This document shows positions 1-8,621 of a stretch of 64,000 bases of DNA, piece by piece. Both the position numbers and the translations under genes were made by a program. Numbering within the stretch: position 1 is the first letter of the stretch; every line of letters starts with the position of its first letter. Below the pieces are notes generated by a model. The model was not told the origin of the DNA. It did not search any database and saw only the letters and a list, made by a program, of their open reading frames with translations. Origin of the DNA: Pseudobdellovibrionaceae bacterium (GTDB taxonomy: Bacteria; Bdellovibrionota; Bdellovibrionia; Bdellovibrionales; Bdellovibrionaceae); assembly GCA_019637915.1 (NCBI GenBank), contig JAHBUV010000001.1, forward strand, positions 2,884,565-2,948,564, given 5' to 3'.

Positions 1-781
1 GGGCCTCTTTCCCGCATTGGCCGCAGCTCAAGACCTGGTCGGCGGGGCGGCCGCAATGGGGGCAGAGCCGGTAGCGCTGGCTGGGCTGGAGCCGGGTGTC
101 CACGGCGACCCGGTCGTCGAAGACGAAGCACTCGCCCTCCCAGGAACCGCCCCCGGTCTCCTCGAGGTAGCGCAGAATGCCGCCGTCCAGCTGGTGAACG
201 TCGCGGAAGCCCTGTTCGCTCAGGGCCAGGGCGGCTTTTTCGCAACGGATGCCGCCGGTGCAGAAGATCAATATTTTTTGTTGCGGATCGAGATTCATTT
301 TTTCCACCGCCGCCGGGAACTGCTCGAAGCGTCCGATGTCGGGGAGCAAGGCGCCGCGGAAACTGCCGATGCGGGACTCGTCGAGGTTGCGCGTGTCGAG
401 CAGCACGGCGCCTTCGGCGATGGCCTGATCCCACTGCGCGGCGGACAGGCGGTTCGCCTGCCGCGCCGGCACGAGGTCGGGCCGACCGAGGCTCACGATC
501 TCGGGACGGATCTTGATGCTCAGCTTGCGGAAGGGCGGGATGACGCTCAGCGAGCGTTTGAAATCCAAAGCCGCGCGGAAAAACGCGTTCAGCTCGCTTT
601 CGAATTGATCGCGCTCCGCTTCCGACGTGAAGCCGGCCGTGCCGTTCAGACCTTCCGCCGCCAGGATGATCAGGGCCTTCATGCCCAAGGCCTGGCCGCG
701 CTCCCGCAGATGCTCTTTCAACGCGGCGGGGTCGGCCACCGGGGCGAAATGATAAAAGGTCGTGATGTGCCAGGGATGCAT
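1..781 (-). CDS. trhO: tRNA uridine(34) hydroxylase TrhO (rhodanese family), 3' end cut by window edge
   Basis: TrhO (YceA) hydroxylates U34 of certain tRNAs at carbon 5 and acts in the cytoplasm. About 260 codons are present. The N-terminal ferredoxin-like domain starts MHPWHITTFYHF and is followed by a rhodanese domain with the active-site loop FCTGGIRCEK. The C-terminal extension begins with a Cys cluster (CPHCGR, then CGQC) that is typical of the family. The ATG at 781 has an AAGGG-type ribosome site just upstream on the minus strand. The stop codon lies outside the window, so the total length is unknown. Confidence 0.9.
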   Translation of the reverse strand, partial: MHPWHITTFYHFAPVADPAALKEHLRERGQALGMKALIILAAEGLNGTAGFTSEAERDQFESELNAFFRAALDFKRSLSVIPPFRKLSIKIRPEIVSLGRPDLVPARQANRLSAAQWDQAIAEGAVLLDTRNLDESRIGSFRGALLPDIGRFEQFPAAVEKMNLDPQQKILIFCTGGIRCEKAALALSEQGFRDVHQLDGGILRYLEETGGGSWEGECFVFDDRVAVDTRLQPSQRYRLCPHCGRPADQVLSCGQCGKEA

Positions 782-939
782 GGCCCTTTCTTAGCCCGGG
801 CGGGCGAAGGGGTCGAGCAAAATGCGGAAAAGCCCGAGGCGAAGCACCCCGACTGGGGCAATTTTCATGGTGCCTTCGGGGCATTGTTTGACCGTGTCGC
901 GAACGAAATCAAACCTATTCTTGATTGGGCTTTGGCACC

Positions 940-1171
940 ACGGTTGCATTTGTCTCTGACGTGATCGCAGCCGGAGATTCTCCGGAAACAAGATCCACCC
1001 GGGACTGAAACCGGTGTTTCAGTTTCTCCTTTGTGTCGTAAGACCCGAAGAGATTGACCTGGGCGACCCGAAGTCTTTGAGTCAGGAGTCGAGAACGCAA
1101 GTTCCAAGCACTTTGAAATAAAGCTTCGGATCGGAAAGGGTTGGGATTTATTCCAACCCTTTCTTTTTTTT
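940..1171 (+). ncRNA. Putative non-coding RNA ending in a strong terminator
   Basis: The 512 bases between trhO and the hibernation factor contain no convincing reading frame, yet a strong plus-strand intrinsic terminator lies at 1134-1171. Upstream are short perfect hairpins: CCGGAGATTCTCCGG near 971, and ACTGAAAC paired with GTTTCAGT near 1005-1024. A possible -35 TTGATT (921-926) is followed 17 bases later by a poor -10. Together these suggest a structured RNA of about 200 bases. I could not match it to 6S, SRP, tmRNA or RNase P RNA. The 5' end is a guess. Confidence 0.3.
1134..1171 (+). terminator. Rho-independent terminator
   Basis: Perfect 11-bp stem (GAAAGGGTTGG at 1134-1144 pairs with 1153-1163), 8-base loop, then eight T residues. 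The T run is only on the plus-strand side, so it ends rightward transcription from a region with no reading frame. Confidence 0.88.
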
Positions 1172-1293
1172 GCTCTCTGACAAATCCGCCTTGCCGCGCC
1201 TGTGACGAAAGTTTCCGAAGATTTTGTTCAAGTGGGAATTCCGTCGGTTCAGGAGCAAACTCCTTGTTGGGGAACACCCCCGAAGGAGGACCG

Positions 1294-1653
1294 ATGTTTT
1301 ATTATCAGATCGACTTTTCCGATTGCGATCCTTCCGACGCCGTCCGTTTCGAGATCGAGCGCCATTTGCAGAAGCTCGACCGGCTGCATGACCGCATCAT
1401 CGAGTGCCACGTCTCCGTGCGCATTCCCCACCGCCATCAGCGCAAGCACACCTACCACATCAACCTGCAGCTCAAACTGCCCGGAAAAGTCCTGGTGGTC
1501 GACCGTGACCCCGACAAGAACGACACCCACACCGACATCAAAATCGCCATCCGCGACGCCTTCGCCAAACTGACCCGGCAGCTGGAGGACTACGTCCGGC
1601 AGCGGGCCGAACCGACCCCCGCCCCGGAGGCCCCGGCGGAGAACTGGGCCTGA
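1294..1653 (+). CDS. Ribosome hibernation factor, HPF/RaiA-like (short form)
   Basis: 119 residues of the HPF/RaiA (YfiA) type, which binds the 30S decoding centre and silences ribosomes in stationary phase. The usual alternating pattern is visible: helix 1 with ERHLQKLDRLHDRI, a basic His-rich strand (PHRHQRKHTYHI), a strand ending VLVVDRDPDKND, and helix 2 KIAIRDAFAKLTRQL. The tail is Pro/Ala-rich. AAGGAGGA at 1283-1290 fixes the ATG at 1294. There is no C-terminal dimerisation domain, so it would be a short HPF. A second, divergent HPF-like protein lies on the island at 27614. Confidence 0.75.
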   Translation: MFYYQIDFSDCDPSDAVRFEIERHLQKLDRLHDRIIECHVSVRIPHRHQRKHTYHINLQLKLPGKVLVVDRDPDKNDTHTDIKIAIRDAFAKLTRQLEDYVRQRAEPTPAPEAPAENWA

Positions 1654-1665
1654 AAGGAGTCCGCC

Positions 1666-1977
1666 ATGTTCAGCCTCTGCAGCCCCGATTTCCGTGACGG
1701 AGAGAACATCCCGCGCACCTTCACCCAGGAAGGGGAGAACATCTCGCCCCGCCTGGAGTGGTGGGACGTGCCGGATGAGGCGGAGGAGATGGTGTTGATC
1801 TGGCACCATTACAAATTCCATCTGTACGCCCTCAATCAGCGACTGGACCTTCGGCCTGGTTTGGACGTGAAACGCCTGCGGGAGGCCATCCTCCCGCACA
1901 TCATCGCCGACGTGGAGATCATGGGCCGTTACCGCCGCGACCGCCGGCCGTTGCGGACGGAAGAACGCCATCCTTGA
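1666..1977 (+). CDS. PEBP/YbhB-family protein with internal deletion
   Basis: 103 residues. Residues 1-45 match the start of YbhB/YbcL-type phosphatidylethanolamine-binding proteins (SPDFRDGENIPRTFTQEGEN, then SPRLEW and VPDEAEEMVLI). Residues 46-98 match their end (HHYKFHLYALNQRLDLRPG, then IIADVEIMGRYRR). The middle of the fold, roughly 50-80 residues with the DPD and GxH ligand-pocket motifs, is missing, but the frame is kept. Family members are usually 150-180 residues. It lies 12 bases after the hibernation factor with AAGGAG in the gap, so the two are probably co-transcribed. It may be a decaying gene or a shortened protein without the usual pocket. Confidence 0.7.
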   Translation: MFSLCSPDFRDGENIPRTFTQEGENISPRLEWWDVPDEAEEMVLIWHHYKFHLYALNQRLDLRPGLDVKRLREAILPHIIADVEIMGRYRRDRRPLRTEERHP

Positions 1978-2025
1978 GATCCCCCGCGACTTCCGCCAGA
2001 CTGGGGGGAGTCCGGCAGGGGGAAC

Positions 2026-3279
2026 ATGGGCGACAGCAAAGTGGACGTTTTGGTCGTGGGCGGCGGCATCATCGGGCTGACCTTGGCGCATGAGCTGCAG
2101 AAATCAGGTCGACAAGTCTTATTGATTGAAAAAGGCGAGGTCGGTTTCGGCTGCTCCTACGGCAACGCCGGCTGGATCACGCCCTGCTTCGCCATGCCCT
2201 TGCCCCAGCCCGGCATGTTTTTGAAATCCATCGGCTGGCTGCTGAACCCGGAAAGCCCTTTGTACATCAAGCCCCAGCCGAGCTGGCTCCTGGCGCGCTG
2301 GATGATGTCTTTCCTCGCCGCCATGAACGAGAAACGCCTGCGGGAATCGGTGGCCGTGCTGACGGACATCTCGAAGTACAGCCTGACGTTTTACCGCGAG
2401 CTCGCCGGCCGGGCGCCGCAGACCTTCGGTTTCGACCAAAAGGGATTGCTCATGGTGAGCGCCACCCCGCAAGGGCTCGCGGCGGCCGAGGGCGAGATGC
2501 GTCTCATGCTGGAACGCGGGATCCCCGGAAAACTTTTGAGCGGCGAAGAGATCCGTCAGCTCGAGCCTTCCTTGAAGCCCCTCATCCGCGGCGGCGTGTA
2601 CTTCCCGTCCGAGGCGCACTCGGAACCCCTGGCCACGGTGCAGGCGGTGGCGCGCGAATTCCAGGAGCTCGGCGGCCGGGTGCAGCCGCGCACGGAAGTT
2701 TACGATTTTGAATTCGCGGACGGGAAGATCTCGAGGGTTCTCACGACCCGGGGGAATTTCGCGCCCGATCTGGTGGTGCTGGCGACCGGCACCTGGTCGC
2801 GGCGCATGGCCCGCGACCTGCGGGTGTCGGTTCCCATCCTGGGCGGCAAGGGCTACAGCCTGATCGTGGATGATTTTGAGACGAAGCCCGCGCATCCGAT
2901 CATGATCGTCGAGCGCAAGATCGCCGTGACCCCGCGGGCGGACTCGGTGCGCCTGGCGGGGACCCTGGAGCTGGTGGATCAGGACGACGGCATCACCCGG
3001 CGCCGGGTGAACGCCATCCTCCAGGGATCTGAGGCGTATTTGCATTTACGGCCCCAGCCGCAAGTGAAAGAGCTTTGGCGGGGATTGCGTCCTTGCACCC
3101 CGGACGGCGTGCCGATGCTGGGATTTTCAAAAAGACATCGCAATCTTTTTTATAGCGTCGGCCACCAGATGCTGGGGCTGCAGTCCGCGCCGGGCTCGGC
3201 GCGCCTGTCCGCCGATCTGATTTTGGGACGGTCGCCTTTGACGGATCCGCGCCCCTTCCGGCCCGAGCGTTTTGAGTAA
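2026..3279 (+). CDS. FAD-dependent D-amino-acid dehydrogenase (DadA-like)
   Basis: 417 residues, the normal length for DadA-type flavoenzymes of the DAO family, which oxidatively deaminate D-amino acids and pass electrons to the respiratory chain. The N-terminal dinucleotide fold is clear (VVGGGIIGLTLAHELQ, then the acidic strand end LLIEKGEVGFGCSYGNAG). The region GCSYGNAGWITPCFAMPLP is characteristic of DadA. The C-terminus carries the second FAD-contact region (LRPCTPDGVPMLGFSKRHRNLFYSVGHQMLGL). A GGGGG ribosome site precedes the ATG. Substrate specificity cannot be told from sequence alone. Confidence 0.85.
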   Translation: MGDSKVDVLVVGGGIIGLTLAHELQKSGRQVLLIEKGEVGFGCSYGNAGWITPCFAMPLPQPGMFLKSIGWLLNPESPLYIKPQPSWLLARWMMSFLAAMNEKRLRESVAVLTDISKYSLTFYRELAGRAPQTFGFDQKGLLMVSATPQGLAAAEGEMRLMLERGIPGKLLSGEEIRQLEPSLKPLIRGGVYFPSEAHSEPLATVQAVAREFQELGGRVQPRTEVYDFEFADGKISRVLTTRGNFAPDLVVLATGTWSRRMARDLRVSVPILGGKGYSLIVDDFETKPAHPIMIVERKIAVTPRADSVRLAGTLELVDQDDGITRRRVNAILQGSEAYLHLRPQPQVKELWRGLRPCTPDGVPMLGFSKRHRNLFYSVGHQMLGLQSAPGSARLSADLILGRSPLTDPRPFRPERFE

Positions 3280-3382
3280 GGGCCTTTTCAAACAGGCGCC
3301 CGGGTCGGAGAAAGCTTTGCCGATTTCAAGAAATGGATTTTCCCTCTCAAGTCGGGAGGGGGCCCGCCGATAATCACTTCAT

Positions 3383-3871
3383 ATGAAAAAGTCGTGGTGG
3401 TGGACTCTCGCGGTGGTGGTGCTTGTGGCTTTGGGTTTCCCTTTCGTGCGCGCTTTGGAGGCGTCGTCGGGCAAGAAGGCCCTGGAAGCTTCGTCCCTGC
3501 CCTCGGGTTACGTCGCCCATCACTTCGTGAAGGTGGGGGACAGCTCGTCGCGCAAGTTGATCCGCTACCTGGCGGGCCGCGGCCGCGACGCGCGCATCCG
3601 CGAGGTCATTCACCTGATCAACGGCGATTCCGAAACCGAAATGGGCCTTTTGCGCTTCGGCTTCGAGGTGGAGAGCCTGAACGGCGAGGAAGCCGCCGCC
3701 AAATACCCACTGAACGTCATGCCGAAGCTGGTCGTCAAACGCGACGGCGATGTGCTTTACGAGGGCGGCTACGGCCTCGATCAAAGCGGCATCCCCTACG
3801 GTGATCGCCGCATCATCGACGACGTCCTCGCCAACCGCACGATCAACACCAGCGACATCACGTCGCTTTGA
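3383..3871 (+). CDS. Secreted or membrane-anchored protein of unknown function
   Basis: 162 residues. An N-terminal hydrophobic helix (residues 4-24) after two Lys residues is a signal peptide or anchor. The mature part has a possible thioredoxin-like segment, NVMPKLVVKRDGDVLYEGGYG, with a proline in the cis-Pro position before a beta hairpin. No CxxC motif is present, so it would not be a redox thioredoxin. It stands alone between the dehydrogenase and yaeQ with its own ATG. I do not recognise the family. Confidence 0.7.
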   Translation: MKKSWWWTLAVVVLVALGFPFVRALEASSGKKALEASSLPSGYVAHHFVKVGDSSSRKLIRYLAGRGRDARIREVIHLINGDSETEMGLLRFGFEVESLNGEEAAAKYPLNVMPKLVVKRDGDVLYEGGYGLDQSGIPYGDRRIIDDVLANRTINTSDITSL

Positions 3872-3941
3872 CCGTCCTTCCCGCAATCACCGGTTGAATC
3901 CGGCGCGGATTTCATTCAATGTGGCCGGGTGAGGGAACATC

Positions 3942-4478
3942 TTGGTCAATCTCTATCGTTTTAAAATCGACGTGTCCGACATTCCGCGCGCCGTGTACGA
4001 GTCGCTGGATTTCCGCGTGGCCCAGCATCCTTCCGAGGCTTTGCCCTATCTGCTGACCCGCGTGCTGGCTTACGCCCTCAATTGCGGCGAGGGGTTGGAG
4101 TTCTCCGCCCAAGGTTTGGGGGACCCCGACGCGCCGGCCCTGCGGGTGAACCACGTCAACGGCGGCACGGCCTTGTGGATCGAGATCGGCAATCCCGCCG
4201 CCCGCAAGCTGCACAAGGCGGCGAAGGCCGCCGATGTCGTGAAGGTCTACACCTACAAGGACCCGGCCGTTCTCCTGCGCGAGATCGCGGCGGAGAAAGT
4301 GCACCGCGCCTCCGAACTGGAAATTCATTCCTTCCCGCCGGAATTCCTGCGCCGCTTGGAGGACAAGCTCCGCAAGGACAACCGCTGGTCCCTGGTGCAC
4401 GACGAGGGTTCATTGATGATCACGGTGGGCGAGGACACGGAGCAGGGCGAGATCCTGCGCCATCAAGTCCCCGTCTGA
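3942..4478 (+). CDS. yaeQ: YaeQ family protein
   Basis: 178 residues, matching the compact YaeQ family, which has a PD-(D/E)XK-like fold without a settled function. Typical features are the N-terminal strand LYRFKIDVSDIPRAVY, the LTRVLAYALNCGEGLEFS helix and LWIEIGNPAARKLHKAAKAA. A TTG start is used, since no ATG lies in frame nearby and the coding similarity begins at once. The last 16 bases overlap the convergent radical-SAM gene. Confidence 0.8.
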   Translation: MVNLYRFKIDVSDIPRAVYESLDFRVAQHPSEALPYLLTRVLAYALNCGEGLEFSAQGLGDPDAPALRVNHVNGGTALWIEIGNPAARKLHKAAKAADVVKVYTYKDPAVLLREIAAEKVHRASELEIHSFPPEFLRRLEDKLRKDNRWSLVHDEGSLMITVGEDTEQGEILRHQVPV

Positions 4479-5341
4479 AACCGTTCGATGTACTGGCAGC
4501 GCTGGCAGAGGTCCTCCACCAGTTGCCGGCGTTGGAAACCCTGCAGGAGGGCGCGGGCCCGTGGGCTGCCGAGAATCTCTGAAAGGTCCTGATCCTGAAT
4601 GCGCCCGAGGGGGATCGCCGCCTCTTTGTCGAGGCAGCAAGGCACGACGGTGCCGTCGACGAGGATGCCGAAGTGGCTGCGCAAGCCGTGGCAGCGGCCT
4701 TGTGTTCCGAGCACGGGCAGATCGAGGGCGGGCCAGGTGAACTCGGTGTCGAAGTGCAGGTACAGGCGGTTCTGAACGAGGTGGCTTTTCTGCACCCGCA
4801 CGTCGATGTCGGGGGAGATCTTCACCTGGTAGCGCTCTTCGATGCGGGCGAGCATGCCGCGGTTTTTTTCGCCCGAGCCGCGGGGGTCGCCCAGGTTCCA
4901 CAGACGGAAATTGATGTAAAGATCCGGTCTTTCGAGGAAGGCCCGTTCGGTGTAGCGGAAAATGCGCTCGAGGTAAGCGCCCGGATCCTTGTCGCCGTAG
5001 TTGTCGCCGAAGCTGTGCAGGGAGAAGTTCACCTGGCGGAAAGCGGGGTGCAGGAGGATCTCCGCCTGCTTGTCGCGCAAAAGCACGCCGTTCGTGACCA
5101 GGAAAATGCGCACCTGGTGCTCATGGCAGATGTCGACGAATTCGGCGAGCTTCGGATGGACCAGGGGATCGCCCATCAGATGAAAGCAGACCTGATCGGT
5201 GTGGGGGGCGACCTGCTCGATGATGCGGCGGAAAAGGGCCTCGTCCATCAGGCCTTTGTGGCGTTGGACCTCAGGGCAAAAACTGCACTGCAGATTGCAG
5301 ATATTGCTGATCTCGATATTGACTTTCGAGAAGCGTGACAC
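4463..5341 (-). CDS. Radical SAM protein with SPASM-type C-terminus
   Basis: 292 residues. The radical-SAM cluster motif is CNLQCSFC close to the N-terminus, followed by the GDP/PLVHP region (HLMGDPLVHPKLAEF) that helps bind S-adenosylmethionine. The C-terminal third has the SPASM/twitch layout with GTVVPCCLD and a final CQRCQY, so auxiliary iron-sulfur binding is likely. The start is set at GTG 5341, which has GGAGGG seven bases upstream. An upstream TTG at 5392 would add 17 residues without a ribosome site. The substrate, probably a peptide or small molecule, is unknown. Confidence 0.78.
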   Translation of the reverse strand: MSRFSKVNIEISNICNLQCSFCPEVQRHKGLMDEALFRRIIEQVAPHTDQVCFHLMGDPLVHPKLAEFVDICHEHQVRIFLVTNGVLLRDKQAEILLHPAFRQVNFSLHSFGDNYGDKDPGAYLERIFRYTERAFLERPDLYINFRLWNLGDPRGSGEKNRGMLARIEERYQVKISPDIDVRVQKSHLVQNRLYLHFDTEFTWPALDLPVLGTQGRCHGLRSHFGILVDGTVVPCCLDKEAAIPLGRIQDQDLSEILGSPRARALLQGFQRRQLVEDLCQRCQYIERFQTGT

Positions 5342-5395
5342 GATCCGTCCCTCCGGCGCGGAAACATACGCCGGGGACGGCTCGAAAGGCAATCA

Positions 5396-5737
5396 CTACC
5401 AGGTGTTGTAACAATTCGACTTCGTCAGGAAGCCGTCGTTGGCGCGGAAGTAGTACTGGCAGGAGTTTTCCGAGTAATGCAGGGTGATCCAGATGTGCGG
5501 GACGGGCTGCTGCTCGCGGTTCAGCAAAACGGTGTCGGTGATGTAGATGTCCGCCAGGCGGGGCAGGGTGCAGAGCTGCGTTTCGGTGTATTGCATGCGC
5601 TTGGCCAAAACGCTCAAGGTGCGCAGATATTGCGGCTTGTGGGCGTATTTCTGGCAGAAGCCGGGCACGGATTGGGCCTGGGCCGGCGCCACGAAGGCGA
5701 AGGACAGGAGCAGGGCGAACATCGACAGCGAGCGCAT
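5396..5737 (-). CDS. Small secreted protein of unknown function
   Basis: 113 residues with a clean signal peptide (residues 1-22, ending PAQAQS), so the protein is exported. The mature part holds four Cys residues that could form two disulfides, and it ends in CYNTW. GAGGAG lies just before the ATG. It sits head-to-tail downstream of the ABC-F gene on the same strand, across a 200-base gap with hairpins. I do not recognise the family. Confidence 0.65.
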   Translation of the reverse strand: MRSLSMFALLLSFAFVAPAQAQSVPGFCQKYAHKPQYLRTLSVLAKRMQYTETQLCTLPRLADIYITDTVLLNREQQPVPHIWITLHYSENSCQYYFRANDGFLTKSNCYNTW

Positions 5738-5785
5738 GGGATCTCCTCGGTTTCAGTTTCAGGATCAGGTCAGGATCAACGAAGG

Positions 5786-5837
5786 CCCCGAAACCTAAGA
5801 TTTCGGGGTCCCCTTGTCACTTCCGGCGCCGGAAGTG
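5786..5837. other. Two hairpins between the ABC-F and small secreted genes
   Basis: CCCCGAAA (5786-5793) pairs with TTTCGGGG (5801-5808). Next to it, 5818-5837 is a perfect 20-base palindrome centred on GGCGCC. Neither is followed by a T run, so a terminator function is uncertain. Confidence 0.45.
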
Positions 5838-5938
5838 AAATCCAAATGAAAGCGCCCCGTCGGGCTTTCCGCGCCCGCACGGGAACGGACGCGATCCGTC
5901 CGAGGGGAGGGTCTTCACCGCAAGGCGGGTCCGTTCCG

Positions 5939-7483
5939 TCAATCCGGAGGCCTTCTTCCCGCCACGAAGCGAAGGCGTCGCTCGACGCCGATGTTCTCCA
6001 GGAAGTTCTCGTCGTGGGACACCACGATCAGGGCGCCTTGGAACTTCCGCAAAGCGGCCTCGAGGAATTCCACGTTCAGCACGTCGACGTTGTTCGTCGG
6101 CTCATCGAGGACCAGGAGCTGCGGCGCGGGATCGGCGAGCAGGGCTTTGGCGAGGGCCAGCCGCAGGCGTTCGCCGCCGCTCAAGGTACCGGCCTTTTGA
6201 TGGACTTTGTCGCCCATGAACAGAAAAGGCGCCATCAGGTTGCGCAAGGAGGCCGGATCCTTGCGGGCGGTGAGGGCGACGTTCTCGAGCAAACTCAGGT
6301 CGTCCTCCAGTTGCGACAGTTTCTGGTCCAGGAATTGGCCTTCGAGCGCGCCGGGTTTCAGCGAACCGCGGCGGGTGCCTTCGATCTTTTCCGGCTCGAG
6401 GAGCAGGCGCAGGAAGGTCGATTTGCCCGCGCCGTTGTCGCCTTCCAGGGCGATCTTGACCGGACCTCTCAGGGTCAGGTGCACGGGATCGCGCCACAGG
6501 TCCGCGCTGTCGCCGGGAAAGCGGAACAGGAAATCCTGCGCCTCGAAAACAAGTTTCGAGGCGGGGATCCTGGTCTCGGGAAACTCCGCGTACAATTGCG
6601 GCGCGGCCTTGATTCCTTCCAACGCCTCGCGGGTTTCATCCACGCGGCGGTGCAGGGCCTCCTGCGTTTGGTGGTCGATCTGGCCGGCCGTGGCTTGCGC
6701 CGCACGCTTGAGGCCACCGATCAGAATGCGGGGAAGTCCGCCTTTGTCGGCTTTGGCCTGGCCGCGGCTTTGACGCTTCTCCTGACGCTGGATCCGTTGC
6801 CCGCGCTCCTTTTCGGATTTCTTCACGGCGTTCTTCGAGCGCTCGAGTTTGGTCTCCCGGCGCCGGCGTTCCTGACGGCTCGCGCTGTCGTAGAAAGACC
6901 AGTTGCCGCCGAAAACGCTCAAGCCGCGGTTCGAAAGCTCGAGGATGACGTCCATCTCCTCCAGCAGCTCGCGGTCATGGGAAATGATCAGCAGGCCGTG
7001 GGGGCATTGCCGCACGAAATCCAGGAAGTGCCCGCGGTGGGTCCGATCCAGATTGTTGGTGGGTTCGTCGAACACCAGCCAATCCGCCTCCTGAGTGAAG
7101 GTCCGCGCCAGGCGCGCCCGGGTCCACTCGCCGCCGCTCAGGTCCGGGCATTTCGCCGTCAGCGACAGGCCGCCCAGCAGGGCCAAAGCCGGCGCCCGGT
7201 CCGGCGGGGACAGGCGCTCCCACAAAGGACCGAGGTAATCCCCCAAGAAAATCCCCGGCGCTTTTTCCGATTGCGCGAAAAAGCGGATGAGGCCATCGAC
7301 CCGCACGGATCCCGCGGTGGGCTCGAGCTGCCCCATCAGCAAACGGGCCAGCGTGGTTTTGCCCACGCCGTTCGGGCCCACCAGGCCGTGCTTCCGCCCG
7401 GGGTTCATCACCAGGTTCAAATTTTGGAAAATCACATCGCCCCGAGGGGTTTCATAACCCAGGGATTTGAGTCGCAGGGACAT
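5939..7483 (-). CDS. ABC-F family ATPase
   Basis: 514 residues with two ABC ATPase domains and no membrane segments, as in ABC-F proteins that act on the ribosome (translation factors or antibiotic-protection proteins). Domain 1 has Walker A VGPNGVGKTT and signature LSGGEWTRARLA. Domain 2 has GDNGAGKST and LSGGERLRLALA, each with a DEPTNN Walker B. The charged linker (around residues 210-260, very rich in Lys, Arg and Gln) is the expected P-site tRNA-interaction motif and is fairly long. The ATG has GAGG upstream. The subfamily cannot be set by eye. Confidence 0.88.
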   Translation of the reverse strand: MSLRLKSLGYETPRGDVIFQNLNLVMNPGRKHGLVGPNGVGKTTLARLLMGQLEPTAGSVRVDGLIRFFAQSEKAPGIFLGDYLGPLWERLSPPDRAPALALLGGLSLTAKCPDLSGGEWTRARLARTFTQEADWLVFDEPTNNLDRTHRGHFLDFVRQCPHGLLIISHDRELLEEMDVILELSNRGLSVFGGNWSFYDSASRQERRRRETKLERSKNAVKKSEKERGQRIQRQEKRQSRGQAKADKGGLPRILIGGLKRAAQATAGQIDHQTQEALHRRVDETREALEGIKAAPQLYAEFPETRIPASKLVFEAQDFLFRFPGDSADLWRDPVHLTLRGPVKIALEGDNGAGKSTFLRLLLEPEKIEGTRRGSLKPGALEGQFLDQKLSQLEDDLSLLENVALTARKDPASLRNLMAPFLFMGDKVHQKAGTLSGGERLRLALAKALLADPAPQLLVLDEPTNNVDVLNVEFLEAALRKFQGALIVVSHDENFLENIGVERRLRFVAGRRPPD

Positions 7484-7682
7484 AAGACCTCACAAGCCGC
7501 CCGATGAAAAAACGGGCGCGTTCGCGCGCTGAATTTCGGAATGGAATAAAGAGGGGTGAGGTGCTTACTTCTTCATCGGCGTCTGAATCGCTTCAGACCC
7601 GCCCAGTGTCACACGGATGAGCGGGGATTTCAAGGGGTGGCCCGGAACGAGACGGAAAGTGGGCGGGAGGGCGCGTCCGCGT

Positions 7683-8555
7683 TTACCGAGGGAAATCGCG
7701 TTCGAAAAGGACGTAGGCCCGGAAGCGGCGGAAGTTCAGGCGCCGGGCGGCGCTCATGAAGGGCACGAAGAGTTTCGCCCACCACGGCAGGGGCACGGGG
7801 CGGCCCAGGCGCAGGGATTCCTCATCCAGGTATTTGATGTCGCGGGGAACCCAGCCGTGGGTTTTGAAAAAACCGAACCAGTCCTCCGGGAAAAACACGA
7901 AGGGGGCGTTGCGCATCTGTTTCATGCGCGCCGGGCTTTGCAGGTGACGGTAGCTTTCTTTGGCGAAGTATTCGGCGATCCAGAACCGGAAACCGGGATG
8001 CGCGCGCAGGTCTTCGGCGAGTTCGGCCACCTGCTGTTCATGCAGGTACGGGATCACTCCCTCGGTGAGAACGAGGATTTTTTTCGAGCGCGCGGCGATC
8101 TCCCGCAGCAGGGCCTGGCGTTTCGGGCGATCGGCGAGATCGAGGGGCACGCGCTCCAGCCGGCATCGCGGTTTTTCCGCGCCCAGGATCTTTTCCTTGT
8201 GCTGGATCATATGCGGGTAATCGACTTCGATCCACAGCAGGGATTCCGGCAGGGCCATGCGGTAGGGACGCGTGTCGAGGCCCGCGCCGAGATTCAGCAC
8301 GAGGTCGACGTCGCCCGCGATGAGGTCCTGGATGTAGCGGTCGATCACGTGGGTGCGGATGGACAGCGACCAGGAGACCTGGCTGCCGACGGCCTTCATG
8401 CGCTCGGCGATCTGCCGGCCTTTGTCGCCCACCAAGGCCCTGGCGTAGGGGTCCTGGAAGAGGGCGTCGGGGCGCTCCGTTTCCACCGCGCGGTAGTGCG
8501 CCACCCACAGGGCCGTGTCGGAAACATGCTGGATGCTGCCTGAATCGTCGGACAT
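7683..8555 (-). CDS. SAM-dependent methyltransferase, leucine carboxyl methyltransferase (LCM) family
   Basis: 290 residues of the LCM/putative S-adenosylmethionine methyltransferase family. Residues 5-30 (VSDTALWVAHYRAVETERPD, then LFQDPYA) are the family N-terminal signature. The SAM-binding loop is LVLNLGAGLDTRPYR, followed by the acidic strand WIEVDYPHMIQHKEKIL. A third motif, LVLTEGVIPYL, is also typical. The methyl acceptor is unknown. Such proteins often act on small metabolites in actinobacteria and myxobacteria. A GGGAGAG stretch precedes the ATG. Confidence 0.8.
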   Translation of the reverse strand: MSDDSGSIQHVSDTALWVAHYRAVETERPDALFQDPYARALVGDKGRQIAERMKAVGSQVSWSLSIRTHVIDRYIQDLIAGDVDLVLNLGAGLDTRPYRMALPESLLWIEVDYPHMIQHKEKILGAEKPRCRLERVPLDLADRPKRQALLREIAARSKKILVLTEGVIPYLHEQQVAELAEDLRAHPGFRFWIAEYFAKESYRHLQSPARMKQMRNAPFVFFPEDWFGFFKTHGWVPRDIKYLDEESLRLGRPVPLPWWAKLFVPFMSAARRLNFRRFRAYVLFERDFPR

Positions 8556-8621
8556 GGCTCTCTCCCACCGGCCCTGGGGGCCGATGCTTCTTTTTACCTC
8601 AGAAGAAAAGCGGAGCGAAAG

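Noticed and set aside
17-964. Long plus-strand frame of 315 codons at the left edge
   Set aside because: It lies opposite the minus-strand trhO gene, which has clear rhodanese motifs. The plus frame is an antisense shadow of G+C-rich coding DNA.
940-1133. 6S RNA (ssrS)
   Set aside because: The region ends in a terminator and has hairpins, but I could not pair a long closing stem around a central bubble, so the 6S name is not justified.
5477-7507. Plus-strand frame of 676 codons
   Set aside because: It is antisense to the ABC-F gene, is rich in Arg, Gln and Gly in a shadow-like way and has no ribosome site.
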